A stretch of 64,000 nt of DNA from contig NZ_KB891159.1 in assembly GCF_000373365.1 (NCBI RefSeq), positions 62,001 to 126,000 on the forward strand, given 5' to 3'. The first letter of the stretch is position 1, and each line of letters starts with the position of its first letter. A program made the translations under genes and the position numbers. Of the stretch, positions 1 through 8,556 are shown piece after piece. The notes under the pieces are model-generated. The model was not told the DNA's origin and searched no databases. It worked only from the letters and a program-made list of their open reading frames with translations. The stretch is from Parafrankia discariae (lineage in GTDB: Bacteria > Actinomycetota > Actinomycetes > Frankiales > Frankiaceae).

Positions 1-1266
1 CCCGACCACCTGACCCGGCTGGTGCTCGTCCAGCAGACGGCGTCGCTGCTGGCCGGGGTCGGTCTCTACGCGGTGGCGCGTCGCCTGTTCGAGCGGCACG
101 GCCCACTCACGGCGGCCCGCCGCACCGGGAGCTGGCCCGCCGCGGTGGTCGCGGCCCCGGCGCTGCTGGCTCCCTGGGTGCTCGACCTCGGCCAGTTCGT
201 CCTGGCCGACAGCCTGTTCGGGACGCTCGTCCTCGGCGGCCTCGTGCTGCTGGCCCGGCCCGGCCGGCCGTCCGCGTGGCGCTTCGCCGTCGCCGGGCTG
301 CTGCTCGGCGCCAGCCTCACCGTCCGCACGGTCGGCTACGGCCCGCTCGCGGTGGGCGCGGCCGGCGCCGTCGTCCTGGCCGGCACGCACTGGCGGCGGG
401 CCCGCGCGGCGGTCGTCGCGGCGGGGGCCGTGCTCGCGTTCCTGCTGGGGGCGGCCGTCCCGGTCGTCGCGTACTCGGCGTGGAGCGCCGGGCAGGGCAA
501 GGGCTTCACCGTCACCGCGCACTCCGGCTTCTTCCTCTACGGGCGGGTCGCCCCCTTCGCCGACTGCGAGCGGCTGCCGGGCGATCCCGAGCTGCGGTCG
601 CTGTGCGACCCGCGCCCGGTCGGCGAGCGCGGCTCCCCGGTGACCTACCTCTGGCCGGACGACTCACCGCTGCGCCAGGGCAACGACCTGGTGCCACCGG
701 GCCGCGAGGAGCTCGCCGGCGAGTTCGCCCGGCACGTGCTCCGCGAACAGCCGTGGGCGATGGTCACCTCGACCGCCCGCTACCTGGCCGGGTACTTCTC
801 GCCCGTCCCGTACGAGAACCGGCTCACCAGCCGTGCCGACACCTGGGAGCTGCCCCGGACCGGCACCAACCGGCTCGGCGCGGACGGCCCGCACGCCGCC
901 GACGGGTACTTCTCCGTCGCGCGGCTGCACGACCCCCCGGCCGAGCTGCTCGCCTTCTACTCCCGGCTGGGCTACGGGCCGATGCCCCTGGTCGGCCTGG
1001 GCCTGCTCGCCGGGGTGTTGGCGGCGGTCGTCGCGCCGGCGCGACGCCGCGCCGGCCCAGGCCGACTGTTCTGGCTGCTCGGGGGAGCGAGCCTGGCCAC
1101 CCTGCTCCTAAGCTCCCTGACCTCGGCGTTCGATTACCGCTATCTGGGATCGGTCGTCGGCCTGCTCGCCCCGGCCGCGCTGCTCGGCGCGGCCGGGCTG
1201 GGGCGGGTGCTTCGACCGCGGCCGACTGGTCGCGGCGAGAGTGTCGACGAGGGAGGTACCGCGTGA
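1..1266 (+). CDS. GT-C/GT39-like polytopic membrane protein, 5' end outside window
   Basis: The frame is open from base 1, so the start lies upstream; GTG at 22 is only the first start inside the window. What is visible is a polytopic membrane protein of at least 420 residues. It has hydrophobic helices near residues 40-60, 70-85, 95-130 and 140-165, a long extracytoplasmic stretch, and three C-terminal helices. The segment LTVRTVGYGPLA resembles the loop after an early helix of GT39/ArnT-like transferases that use polyprenyl-phosphate sugars. The catalytic first loop is not in the window, so activity is an inference. It overlaps the next gene by GTGA, which implies translational coupling. 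Confidence 0.7.
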   Translation, partial: PDHLTRLVLVQQTASLLAGVGLYAVARRLFERHGPLTAARRTGSWPAAVVAAPALLAPWVLDLGQFVLADSLFGTLVLGGLVLLARPGRPSAWRFAVAGLLLGASLTVRTVGYGPLAVGAAGAVVLAGTHWRRARAAVVAAGAVLAFLLGAAVPVVAYSAWSAGQGKGFTVTAHSGFFLYGRVAPFADCERLPGDPELRSLCDPRPVGERGSPVTYLWPDDSPLRQGNDLVPPGREELAGEFARHVLREQPWAMVTSTARYLAGYFSPVPYENRLTSRADTWELPRTGTNRLGADGPHAADGYFSVARLHDPPAELLAFYSRLGYGPMPLVGLGLLAGVLAAVVAPARRRAGPGRLFWLLGGASLATLLLSSLTSAFDYRYLGSVVGLLAPAALLGAAGLGRVLRPRPTGRGESVDEGGTA

Positions 1267-2120
1267 GGGTCGCGTTTCTCGGCCTGGGCCGGATGGGCGC
1301 CCGGATGGCCCACCACATCCTGGCCGCCGGGCACGAACTGGTCGTCTGGAACCGGACACCCGGGCGCGCCGGCGAGCTGACGGCCCGCGGCGCCGGCGAG
1401 GCCACCGACCCGGCGGCGGCGGTGCGCGGCGCGGACGCCTGCGTGCTGATGCTGTTCGACCCGGCCTCGGCGGCCGACGTCCTCGCCGCGGTGATCCCCG
1501 CCGCGCCGCCCGGCCTGCTCGTGATCAACTGCACGACGGTCGGCCCCGCGGCCGCCCGTGAGCAGGGCGGCGTCGCCCTGGCGGCCGGCCTGCGCTACCT
1601 GGACGCGCCGGTGATCGGCACGATCGGTCCGGCCGAGGCGGGCACCCTGCGGGTCCTGGTGGGCGCCGCCGCCGCCGATCTCGCCGCGGCCCGCGGCATC
1701 CTCGGGACCTTCGGTGACCCGGGGCGCGTCGACCACGTCGGGCCGGTCGGCGCCGCCAGCGCGCTCAAGACGGTGTTCAACCTCGGCCTGGCCGAGGCGA
1801 CGGCCGCCGTCGCCGAGGTGCTCCGCTACGGCACCGAGCTCGGCGTCGACCGCGGGCTGCTGCTGTCCGAGCTGGCGGCCGGGCCACTGGGGTTCGTCGT
1901 CGAGTACAAACGGGCGATGCTGGAGTCGGGTGACTACTCCACCCCGGCGTTCACCGTCGCCGGGCTCGCCAAGGACGTCCGGCTGGCCACCGACTCGGTC
2001 GCGGGACGGCTGCCGATCGCCGAGGCGACCCTGGCCCTGACCGCCGCCGCCACCCGGGCCGGCCACGCCGAGCACGACTTCGCCGCGCTGGCCGCCGCGG
2101 ATGTGCCCGACCCGGCCTGA
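1263..2120 (+). CDS. NAD(P)-dependent beta-hydroxyacid dehydrogenase (3-hydroxyisobutyrate dehydrogenase family)
   Basis: This is a 285-residue protein, normal length for the family. The Rossmann fingerprint FLGLGRMGARMA sits at residues 5-16 and WNRTPGRAGEL follows at the NADP-ribose end. The second half has the family catalytic pattern GPVGAASALKTVFNLG with the lysine near residue 169. The family oxidises short beta-hydroxyacids or reduces semialdehydes and glyoxylates; the substrate cannot be read from the sequence. The start is the GTG that overlaps the previous stop (GTGA); a much longer frame upstream is an Arg-rich shadow of the membrane protein. The last 20 bases overlap the next gene. 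Confidence 0.85.
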   Translation: MRVAFLGLGRMGARMAHHILAAGHELVVWNRTPGRAGELTARGAGEATDPAAAVRGADACVLMLFDPASAADVLAAVIPAAPPGLLVINCTTVGPAAAREQGGVALAAGLRYLDAPVIGTIGPAEAGTLRVLVGAAAADLAAARGILGTFGDPGRVDHVGPVGAASALKTVFNLGLAEATAAVAEVLRYGTELGVDRGLLLSELAAGPLGFVVEYKRAMLESGDYSTPAFTVAGLAKDVRLATDSVAGRLPIAEATLALTAAATRAGHAEHDFAALAAADVPDPA

Positions 2121-4092
2121 GCCCGCCCGAACCGAAGCCGGCGCGGGCGGGCGCCCCGCGGGGCGGTTCCGGCCGAGGCCGCTCCGGCTTCGGCCGGGCT
2201 CGCGGCGGCGCTGGCTGGTGATCGGTGTGGCGGGCGCGGGGCTGCTGTTCGGCTCCGTCGGCCTGCTCACCGCGTTCGCGACCGCCCCGTTCGCGGGGGC
2301 GGACGAGGCCCAGCACACCGCCTACGCCCTCGAGGTCGCCGCCGGCCGGCTTCCGGAGCTGGACACCGCGGTGCGTGCCGCCGTCCCGGGCATGCCCGGG
2401 CTGCCGGCCGGCTGCCGGGTTCCCCCCGTGGAGGCACGGGCCGCGATCGACCTGCGGGACGTGGCGATCCTGCCCGGCTGCGCCCGCCGTCCCGGCGGGC
2501 TGAGCAACTTCGACCTGGTCTACACGGCGAACCATCCGCCGCTGTTCTACCTGCTCGAAGCCGTCCCGCTCGGTGGTGGCCGGGCCGCCGGTCATCCGCT
2601 GGCCGGCTTCTACGGGGCGCGGCTGCTCAACCTGGCTATCGGGGTCGCCGCCCTGGTGGCCACGGCGGCGCTGGCCCGGGTGCTGCTGCCCGCCCGGCCC
2701 GACCTGGCGGTCGCCGCGACGGCGTTCACCGCGGTGATCAGCGGGTTCGTCGCCGTCGCCGCGCAGGTCTACAACGACGCGCTCGCCGTCGCGCTGATCA
2801 CCGCGGCGACCGCGGCGACGCTCACCCTCGCCCGGCGCGGGCCCTCGGCCCGGACCCTCCTCCCGGTACTGCTGCTGATCCCGGCGGCCGCGCTGAGCCG
2901 GGCCAGCGGCGCGCTGGCCGCCGCGGTCCTCGTGCCCGCCGTCGGCGCCGCGTTCGCGTTGGGCCGCGCCGCGCGCCGCGTGCCGGATCTCGGCGTGCCG
3001 GACCGCGCCGCGCCGGCCCGGGCCCGCGTCGAGTGGGCCCGCGACCTCCTGCTGGGAACAGCCGCGGCCGCCGGGACAGCCGTCCTCACCGTGCTGGCCG
3101 CCGGCTGGTTCTACCTGCGTAACATCCGGCTCTACGGCGATCCGACGGCCACCGGACGGATCGCCGACATGTTCCCCACCGGAGCGGAACCGCGCTCGGC
3201 GCGCGAGGTGATCACCTCCGGTGACTTCTGGTGGTTCGTCTACCGCGGCTTCTTCGGCCGCCAGGTCCTGCTGACCGGCGCGGCCCGGTGGGTGGCCGGC
3301 TGCGTCGGCCTGGTCATGGTCGTCGGGCTGCTCGCCGCGGCCGTCCGCGCGGCCGGGAACCTCCGACGCACCACAGTCGTCAGCCCGCCCGGAGACAGCC
3401 CGCCCGGAGACAGCCCGCGTGGTCACGTGACGTCCGACGGCGGGACGTCTGACGGCGGGACGTCCGACAGCAGAACGCCTGACGGCGGGATGTCTGACGA
3501 TGGGACATCCGACGGCGTCGGCCCGGCCACTCGCCGCCGTGTTCGGCGAAGTACCGCGGTCGGCGTGCTGTGCTGGCTTGTCGCCATCGCGCAGGCCGCG
3601 GTCGCGGTCGCCACGCTGGTCGGGTTCGTCGCCGCCGGGGGCGCTCCGTTCACCCGTTATCTGCTGCCGGCGCTGCCCCTGCTGGCGGTGGCACTGGCCG
3701 GCGCGTGCTCGGCGCTCCCGGCCGCGCGGGGCGGGCTGCCGACATCCGCCCTGGTCACGGCGCTCGGGATCACCGTCGTGGTCATGCTTGGCCGCGAGCT
3801 GGCCCGGCGTGATCCGCGGCTCGCCGGCCGGAACGTCCTCGGCCGGCTGCATGACGCGCTCGCGGTGACGGCCGTCGGCTCGGACGGTGCCCTGGTGTTA
3901 CTGGGCGTCCTGGCTGTGCTGGGCGCGCTCGGAGTAAGCCTGGTCGGTCTTTCGCTGGTCATGTTGGGCGCCGCGGAACCCGGAAACGGGGAGAAGCGGC
4001 CGGCTCGGGTCCGTGCTGATCGGCGGCCTGAGGGCGCTCGACCAGTGGAAGACCCAGATCCAGTTCCGCAGGTGGGCGATTACTCTCGGTAG
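2101..4092 (+). CDS. GT-C-like integral membrane protein (DUF2142/GT39-type)
   Basis: A 663-residue polytopic protein. After a basic N-terminus and a first helix (about residues 39-62) comes ADEAQHTAYALEVAAGRLP. This acidic DE followed by H, in the first outer loop, is typical of GT-C-fold transferases and DUF2142 proteins using lipid-linked sugars. About ten further helices follow. Residues 425-475 are a hydrophilic loop made of five-residue TSDGG-like repeats, encoded by a 15-bp tandem repeat. The start ATG at 2101 lies inside the end of the dehydrogenase gene, so the three genes form one transcription unit. A second paralogue of this type is at 18679-20766. A sugar-transferase role is inferred from fold signals only. 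Confidence 0.65.
   Translation: MCPTRPEPARTEAGAGGRPAGRFRPRPLRLRPGSRRRWLVIGVAGAGLLFGSVGLLTAFATAPFAGADEAQHTAYALEVAAGRLPELDTAVRAAVPGMPGLPAGCRVPPVEARAAIDLRDVAILPGCARRPGGLSNFDLVYTANHPPLFYLLEAVPLGGGRAAGHPLAGFYGARLLNLAIGVAALVATAALARVLLPARPDLAVAATAFTAVISGFVAVAAQVYNDALAVALITAATAATLTLARRGPSARTLLPVLLLIPAAALSRASGALAAAVLVPAVGAAFALGRAARRVPDLGVPDRAAPARARVEWARDLLLGTAAAAGTAVLTVLAAGWFYLRNIRLYGDPTATGRIADMFPTGAEPRSAREVITSGDFWWFVYRGFFGRQVLLTGAARWVAGCVGLVMVVGLLAAAVRAAGNLRRTTVVSPPGDSPPGDSPRGHVTSDGGTSDGGTSDSRTPDGGMSDDGTSDGVGPATRRRVRRSTAVGVLCWLVAIAQAAVAVATLVGFVAAGGAPFTRYLLPALPLLAVALAGACSALPAARGGLPTSALVTALGITVVVMLGRELARRDPRLAGRNVLGRLHDALAVTAVGSDGALVLLGVLAVLGALGVSLVGLSLVMLGAAEPGNGEKRPARVRADRRPEGARPVEDPDPVPQVGDYSR
3429..3518 (+). 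repeat. 15-bp in-frame tandem repeat, six imperfect copies
   Basis: Six consecutive degenerate copies of GACGTCYGACGGCGG encode a Thr/Ser-Asp-Gly-rich linker in a hydrophilic loop of the membrane protein. The period is a multiple of three, so copy-number change would keep the frame. Confidence 0.8.
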
Positions 4093-4121
4093 TGGCTACC
4101 GTGCTTTCTGGCACCCGGCCA

Positions 4122-4208
4122 CTCGCCATTTGGTTTCTTCCTCGCCGTTCAGACAGCATCCCCGGTGAAATCTGCCCTGAAAGGGCAAGGAAGGCGCCAA
4201 ACGGCGAG
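4122..4208. repeat. MITE/REP-like palindromic repeat, copy A
   Basis: An 87-bp imperfect inverted repeat between the convergent ends of the 2101 and 4255 genes. The left arm carries CTCGCC at 4122 and 4141. The right arm carries GGCAAGG near 4184 and GGCGAG at 4203. The arms fold on each other over about 35 bases. A second copy of nearly the same size and layout lies at 51402-51489. The right end, GGCGAGCAGGCCCGC, is directly duplicated at 4223-4237. It sits where a bidirectional terminator would, and may act as one. Confidence 0.7.
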
Positions 4209-4254
4209 CAGGCCCGCCGAAACGGCGAGCAGGCCCGCGGGGCGCGTCGGGCGG

Positions 4255-5403
4255 TCAGCCGGCGACACGGCGGTAGACGGCGGCGGTCAGCTCCGCGGTG
4301 CGCCGCCAGGTGAACGCGCGGGCGTGCTCGCGGCCGGCGGCGGCCTCGGTGGCGGCCCGGGCGGTGTCGGCCGGTTCGGCGAGCGCGGTGCCGAGGGCCC
4401 CGGCGAGGTCGTCGGCGAAGACGTCCCACCGGCCGGGGGTGACCAGGCGGACGCCGGCGGCGGCGCCGACCACCTCGCGGACCGCGGGGATGTCGGCGGC
4501 CACGACCCGGGTACCGGCGGCCAGCGCCTCCAGCGGCGGTAGCCCGAAGCCCTCGTAGCGGGACGGAAAGCACAGCGCGGCCGCGCCGGCGACCACGGAG
4601 CGCAGCTCGGCGTCGTCGAGGTAGCCGAGGGTGACGACGGCGTCCGCGGGCAGGCCCGAGGTGTCGAGCGCCGGGCCCCAGCCGGGCGGGCCGACGAGCG
4701 CCAGCGGCGGGGTGTCGGGCTCGTCGGCGCGCAGCCGGCGCAGCGCCTCCAGCAGCACCGGCAGGTTCTTGCGCGGCTCCGCGGACCCGACGAACAGCAG
4801 GTACCGCTCGGGCAGGCCGCGGGCGGCGAGCCAGCCGCGGGCCGGGGGAGCGGCGTCGAACCAGGCGGGGTCGACGCCGAGCGGGGTCGGGGTCACGATG
4901 TCCGGGTCGAGCCGGTAAGCGGCGATCACCTCGTCGGCGACGGCGCGGCTGGGGGTGAGCACGGCGGCGGCGCGGCGCAGCCCGCGTGGCACCAGCGTCG
5001 CGTAACGCGCGGAGGCGGCCGACACCGTGTCCGGGGTGCGCAGGTAGGACAGGTCGTGCACGGTCAGCACGCCGCGCGCCGACGACAGCGGGCCGAGGAC
5101 GAAGTTCGTCCCGTGCACGATGTCCGCCCGCCCGGTGAGCCACTCGGTGGGCGGGCGCTCCGAGCGGGTCCAGGCGTCCTGCAGCAGCCGCGCCGGGACG
5201 CGCCGCGCCGCCGGGCGGACCCCGGCCGGCAGTGCGGCGCCCAGCCCCGCCCCGCCGCGCCAGGTGAAGGCGGTCGCCGCCACGTCGAGCTCCGCCCCGG
5301 GCAGCTCGACCAGCCCGGTCAGCAGCGCCGCCGTGTACCGGCCGACGCCGGTGCGCGGCCCGAGCAGCGGGGTTCCGTCGAGGACGACGCGCAGCTTCGA
5401 CAC
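4255..5403 (-). CDS. GT4-family glycosyltransferase
   Basis: A 382-residue GT-B glycosyltransferase of normal length. The N-terminal domain begins LRVVLDGTPLLGPRTGVGRY, the usual opening of GT4 enzymes that act on polysaccharide or lipid-linked acceptors. The C-terminal donor domain has EPRKNLPVLLEAL (about residue 235) and CFPSRYEGFGLPPLEALAAG (about residue 300), holding the E-x7-E nucleotide-sugar motif. It is the last gene of a minus-strand operon that starts with an ABC exporter, so it probably extends or starts the exported glycan. Donor and linkage cannot be told. A 91-bp spacer with 18-bp tandem repeats separates it from the gene upstream. Confidence 0.88.
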   Translation of the reverse strand: MSKLRVVLDGTPLLGPRTGVGRYTAALLTGLVELPGAELDVAATAFTWRGGAGLGAALPAGVRPAARRVPARLLQDAWTRSERPPTEWLTGRADIVHGTNFVLGPLSSARGVLTVHDLSYLRTPDTVSAASARYATLVPRGLRRAAAVLTPSRAVADEVIAAYRLDPDIVTPTPLGVDPAWFDAAPPARGWLAARGLPERYLLFVGSAEPRKNLPVLLEALRRLRADEPDTPPLALVGPPGWGPALDTSGLPADAVVTLGYLDDAELRSVVAGAAALCFPSRYEGFGLPPLEALAAGTRVVAADIPAVREVVGAAAGVRLVTPGRWDVFADDLAGALGTALAEPADTARAATEAAAGREHARAFTWRRTAELTAAVYRRVAG

Positions 5404-5416
5404 CGTGGTCAGCGGC

Positions 5417-5497
5417 CCGTGCCCGGAAGCGAATCCGTGCCCGGAAGCGAGTCCATGGTCAGCGGTGAGCCCGTGGTCGGCGGTGAGTCCATGGTCA
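5417..5497. repeat. 18-bp tandem repeat in intergenic spacer
   Basis: About four and a half copies of an 18-bp unit. Two copies begin CCGTGCCCGGAAGCGA and the others run CCATGGTCAGCGGTGAG or CCGTGGTCGGCGGTGAG. They fill the gap between two glycosyltransferase genes and end in the stop codon of the upstream one. Confidence 0.75.
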
Positions 5498-7108
5498 GGA
5501 GTAGAGCCGGCGCTGTTCGGCGATGCCGTGCCAGCGTTCGGCGAACGCGGCGTCGGAGAACTGCTGGGCCCGCTGCACGGAGGCGGCGGCCAGCCGGGAG
5601 CGCAGCCCGTCCTCGGCGGCGAGCCGGCGGGTGAACGAGGCGACCTGCTCCGGGCCGGTCCAGCGGTAGCCGTCCACCCCGTGCCGGACGATCTCGCGCT
5701 GCCCGGCCCGGTCGATGACCACCGGCACGCAGCCGCCGGCCATCGCCTCGACGGTCGTCATCCCGAAGTGCTCCGCCGTCCAGGGGCGTTTGCGGTCGTC
5801 CTCGCCGTAGCCGGTCGCGGACCAGAACACCGAGCTGGTCGACAGCAGCCGCTCCACCTCGGCGCGCGGGGCGTTCGGCAGGACCTCGACGGGTACCCCC
5901 GCCCCGGCGGCGCGGACCTGCTCGACGTAGGGCTTCTGCGAGTCCTCGCAGCCGCCGACGACGTACATCCGCCAGTCGGGCAGCGCCCCGGAGCGGTACA
6001 GCTCGGCGAACCACTGGACCATCTCGAGCTGCCGCTTGGCGTGGCCGAGGCCGGGGGCGAAGAACCGGCCGACGGTGACGACGGCCTTCTCCCGCTCCGG
6101 TGCCGGGGTGAGCCGGTCGACCTGGATCGGCGGGAAGAGCACGTCGGAGTCCCGGCGCCACATCCGCCGGATCCAGCCCCGGGTGTACTCGGAGTTGGCC
6201 ATGACGGTGTCGTAGCCCTCGAGGTAGCCGAGGTCGGCCGGGTCGCGCAGCAGCCAGGGGAAGCGCAGCGCCATCCGCTCCAGCGCGCCCTCGTCGGCGT
6301 CGGTGACCCGCGGCCGGCTGACGGCCACCCCGAGCTCGCGGACGTCCGCCGGCCCGGGGGAGAAGACCTCGCTGACGAAGGTGAGCTCCGTCCCGGCGGT
6401 CGAGGACGGCAGAGTGATCTCGAACGGCGCGAACGCCTGCTCGATCTGGAGCTTGGCGAGGACGGTGCCGTCCGCGTCGACGACCCGCAGCCGCACGCCC
6501 TCACTCGCCCCGGGACGCCCGATGTCCGCGCGCAGGGTGCGCCCGCCGCCCGGGTTGACGGCCAGGATGCCGTCGCCGTTCGTCCAGGTCCACTGCCGCC
6601 GACGGCCCCCTTCGGGCGGGTACCAGCCCTGCCCGAAGCTGACGGCCGGGCTGACCCCGCGCAGCAGCGGCCCGGCGGTGCGCACCGCGGCCTTGCGCCA
6701 GGCGGCCATGTCGTGGTCGAACGGCGTCGGGAAGAAGCACAGGTAGGCCGACCGCGGTGAGCGTGGGGCGAGCCGGCTCATGTACGAGCCGTTCACGAAC
6801 AGGTGGTAGGACTCGGACAGCGCGGCGATGGCGTCCTCGCCGCGGTCCGGCAGCCGCCGGTAGCGGCAGCCGGACAGGTCCAGGCCCAGGTGGCTGCCGA
6901 GCGCGTCGAGGTCGACGTCGGAGTGCCCGATCAGGTCGACGTCGAGCCCGTCCGCGGCCAGCACCTGCGCGATCATGCCGTTGTGGCGCTCGCCGCCGCC
7001 CATCGAGTGCCAGAAGCGGTTGTAGACCGCCGCCCGCAGCCCGGGAGTGGCCCGCGGACCGGCCGCCGCCGGCAGCTCCGCGGCGTCAGCGGAGTCGGGG
7101 GTCGTCAT
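5495..7108 (-). CDS. GT4-like glycosyltransferase with inserted beta-rich domain
   Basis: A 537-residue protein, about 150 longer than a plain GT4. Residues 24-150 form a first Rossmann half (AAVYNRFWHSMGGGERH). Residues 155-268 are an inserted, strand-rich segment with WTWTNGDGILAVNPGGG (173-189) and FSPGPADVRELGVAVS (249-264). The GT-B fold then resumes (YDTVMANSEYTRGWIRRMW), followed by VTVGRFFAPGLGHAKRQ, and the donor site ends in HFGMTTVEAMAGGCVPVV. The same two motifs occur in the insert of the neighbouring GT2 enzyme. The start is ATG at 7108, which overlaps the stop of that gene (ATGA). A longer upstream frame is the antisense or shadow reading of the GT2 gene. Role: probably transfer of a sugar onto the glycan exported by the linked ABC transporter. 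Confidence 0.82.
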   Translation of the reverse strand: MTTPDSADAAELPAAAGPRATPGLRAAVYNRFWHSMGGGERHNGMIAQVLAADGLDVDLIGHSDVDLDALGSHLGLDLSGCRYRRLPDRGEDAIAALSESYHLFVNGSYMSRLAPRSPRSAYLCFFPTPFDHDMAAWRKAAVRTAGPLLRGVSPAVSFGQGWYPPEGGRRRQWTWTNGDGILAVNPGGGRTLRADIGRPGASEGVRLRVVDADGTVLAKLQIEQAFAPFEITLPSSTAGTELTFVSEVFSPGPADVRELGVAVSRPRVTDADEGALERMALRFPWLLRDPADLGYLEGYDTVMANSEYTRGWIRRMWRRDSDVLFPPIQVDRLTPAPEREKAVVTVGRFFAPGLGHAKRQLEMVQWFAELYRSGALPDWRMYVVGGCEDSQKPYVEQVRAAGAGVPVEVLPNAPRAEVERLLSTSSVFWSATGYGEDDRKRPWTAEHFGMTTVEAMAGGCVPVVIDRAGQREIVRHGVDGYRWTGPEQVASFTRRLAAEDGLRSRLAAASVQRAQQFSDAAFAERWHGIAEQRRLYS

Positions 7109-8556
7109 CGCTCGACCAGCCAGCTCTGCAGGCTGACCCGGCGTTCGGTGGCGGTGGCGCCGATCTCCCGGCGGCGGCGCAGCATCGCCGGCAGCAGCCG
7201 CAGGTAGGAGGCGAAGACCCGCACCCGCAGCACGGTGGGGCGCACCGCCGGGCGGCTGCGCGAGCGCCAGGCCTGCCGCCAGGTCCGCACGGCGATCGAC
7301 GCGGTGGTCAGCGGGTAGCGCGCGACCGCCGAGACGGCCGTGCGCGCGGTCGCGTCCTTGGTCAGCATCAGCAGCCGGTTGCGGTCGGTGTGGAACACGA
7401 ACAGCGGTGACCACTCGACACTCGACGCCGAGTGGACGTGGCGCAGCACCGCGCCCGGCACGTAGCGGATCTGGTAGCCGCGGGCCCGGATCCGCCAGGA
7501 GAGGTCGGTGTCCTCGTAGTAGAGGAAGAAGTCGTCGTCGAACCAGCCGAGCGCCTGGCCGAGCTCGGTCCGCATCGCCATGCCGTTGCCGCAGGCGGTG
7601 AAGACCTCCTCCGGGTTGTCGAACTGGCCGGCGTCGATCTGCTGGTAGCCGCGGTCGGCGCCGTAGCCGTCGGTGAGCACGATCCCGCCGACGTTGTTGA
7701 TCACGTCGACGCGCGGGGCGCCCTCGTCCACGGTGAACGACACGGTGGACGGCTCGGCGCCCGCCGGCAGCGTGCGCGTCGCGGTGGTGTCACCGGCGCC
7801 GGCCCAGCCCAGGGTGACCTGCTTGGCGGTGTCGCCGGCCCAGGTCAGGCCGATGGTGACCGGGCCGCCCTCGGGCACCGGCACGCACAGCTCGCCCTCG
7901 CCGCGGGTCCAGAAGAACGGTGCGTCCGCCGGGCCCTCGGCGCCGAAGGTGAGCTTCTCCCACAGCACCTCGCGCAGCGCCTCGCGGCCGTTCACCGTCA
8001 CCGAGCTCACCCGGACGCCCAGCTCACGCGGGTCGTGCGGCCCCGGCGAGAAGGTGGACGTCGACAGGGTCAGCCGCAGGAAGCGGGGGAGGAACACGAC
8101 CTTGCCGGTGACGGCGCCGAGCCGGTTGCCGCCCGGCTCGGCGAACGGCGCCAGCAGCCGGGCCAGCCAGTCCGGCTCGGGGATGGCGTCGTTGTTCAGC
8201 AGCACCGCGTACGGGGTGGTGACGCCCCGCAGGGCCAGGTTGTTGCCGCCGGCGAAGCCGAGGTTGCGGTCCGAGGGGACGAGTTTCGCCCAGGGGTAGC
8301 GCTGCGCCAGCACCTCCCGAGAGTCGTCGGCCGAGGCGTTGTCGACCACGTGCGTCTCGAAGGTGAACGGCGCGTCCTGCTTGGCGACCGCGTCCAGGCA
8401 GGGCGGGAGTAGATGGGCGCCGTTCCAGTTCACGATGACGATCGTGGCCAGTGGCTCGGGTGCCGCCTGGTTCGCCTGGTTCGCCTGGTTCGCCGTGGCC
8501 GGGCCGGGGCGCACTCCGTTGCTGGTCGCCCTGTCACTGGTCGCCCGGTCCGTCAT
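7105..8556 (-). CDS. GT2-family glycosyltransferase (rhamnosyltransferase-like) with inserted beta-rich domain
   Basis: A 483-residue GT-A enzyme. After an Asn-Gln-Ala repeat leader (NQANQANQA) come TIVIVNWNGAHLLPPCLDAV, VDNASADDS, RNLGFAGGNNLAL and the metal site LLNNDAIPEPDW near residue 120. The acceptor end has FLYYEDTDLSWRIRARG near 343-360, as in WbbL-like enzymes. Between them, residues about 158-285 are an insert with FSPGPHDPRELGVRVS (169-184) and FFWTRGEGELCVPVPEGG (214-231). These motifs match the insert of the downstream GT4-like enzyme but in the opposite order. Start and stop overlap both neighbours by ATGA, so exporter ATPase, this enzyme and the next are translationally coupled. 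Confidence 0.85.
   Translation of the reverse strand: MTDRATSDRATSNGVRPGPATANQANQANQAAPEPLATIVIVNWNGAHLLPPCLDAVAKQDAPFTFETHVVDNASADDSREVLAQRYPWAKLVPSDRNLGFAGGNNLALRGVTTPYAVLLNNDAIPEPDWLARLLAPFAEPGGNRLGAVTGKVVFLPRFLRLTLSTSTFSPGPHDPRELGVRVSSVTVNGREALREVLWEKLTFGAEGPADAPFFWTRGEGELCVPVPEGGPVTIGLTWAGDTAKQVTLGWAGAGDTTATRTLPAGAEPSTVSFTVDEGAPRVDVINNVGGIVLTDGYGADRGYQQIDAGQFDNPEEVFTACGNGMAMRTELGQALGWFDDDFFLYYEDTDLSWRIRARGYQIRYVPGAVLRHVHSASSVEWSPLFVFHTDRNRLLMLTKDATARTAVSAVARYPLTTASIAVRTWRQAWRSRSRPAVRPTVLRVRVFASYLRLLPAMLRRRREIGATATERRVSLQSWLVER

Noticed and set aside
1951-3852. Long minus-strand open frame opposite the 2101 membrane protein
   Set aside because: Arg/Gly/Gln-rich composition without motifs, a typical shadow in very GC-rich DNA.
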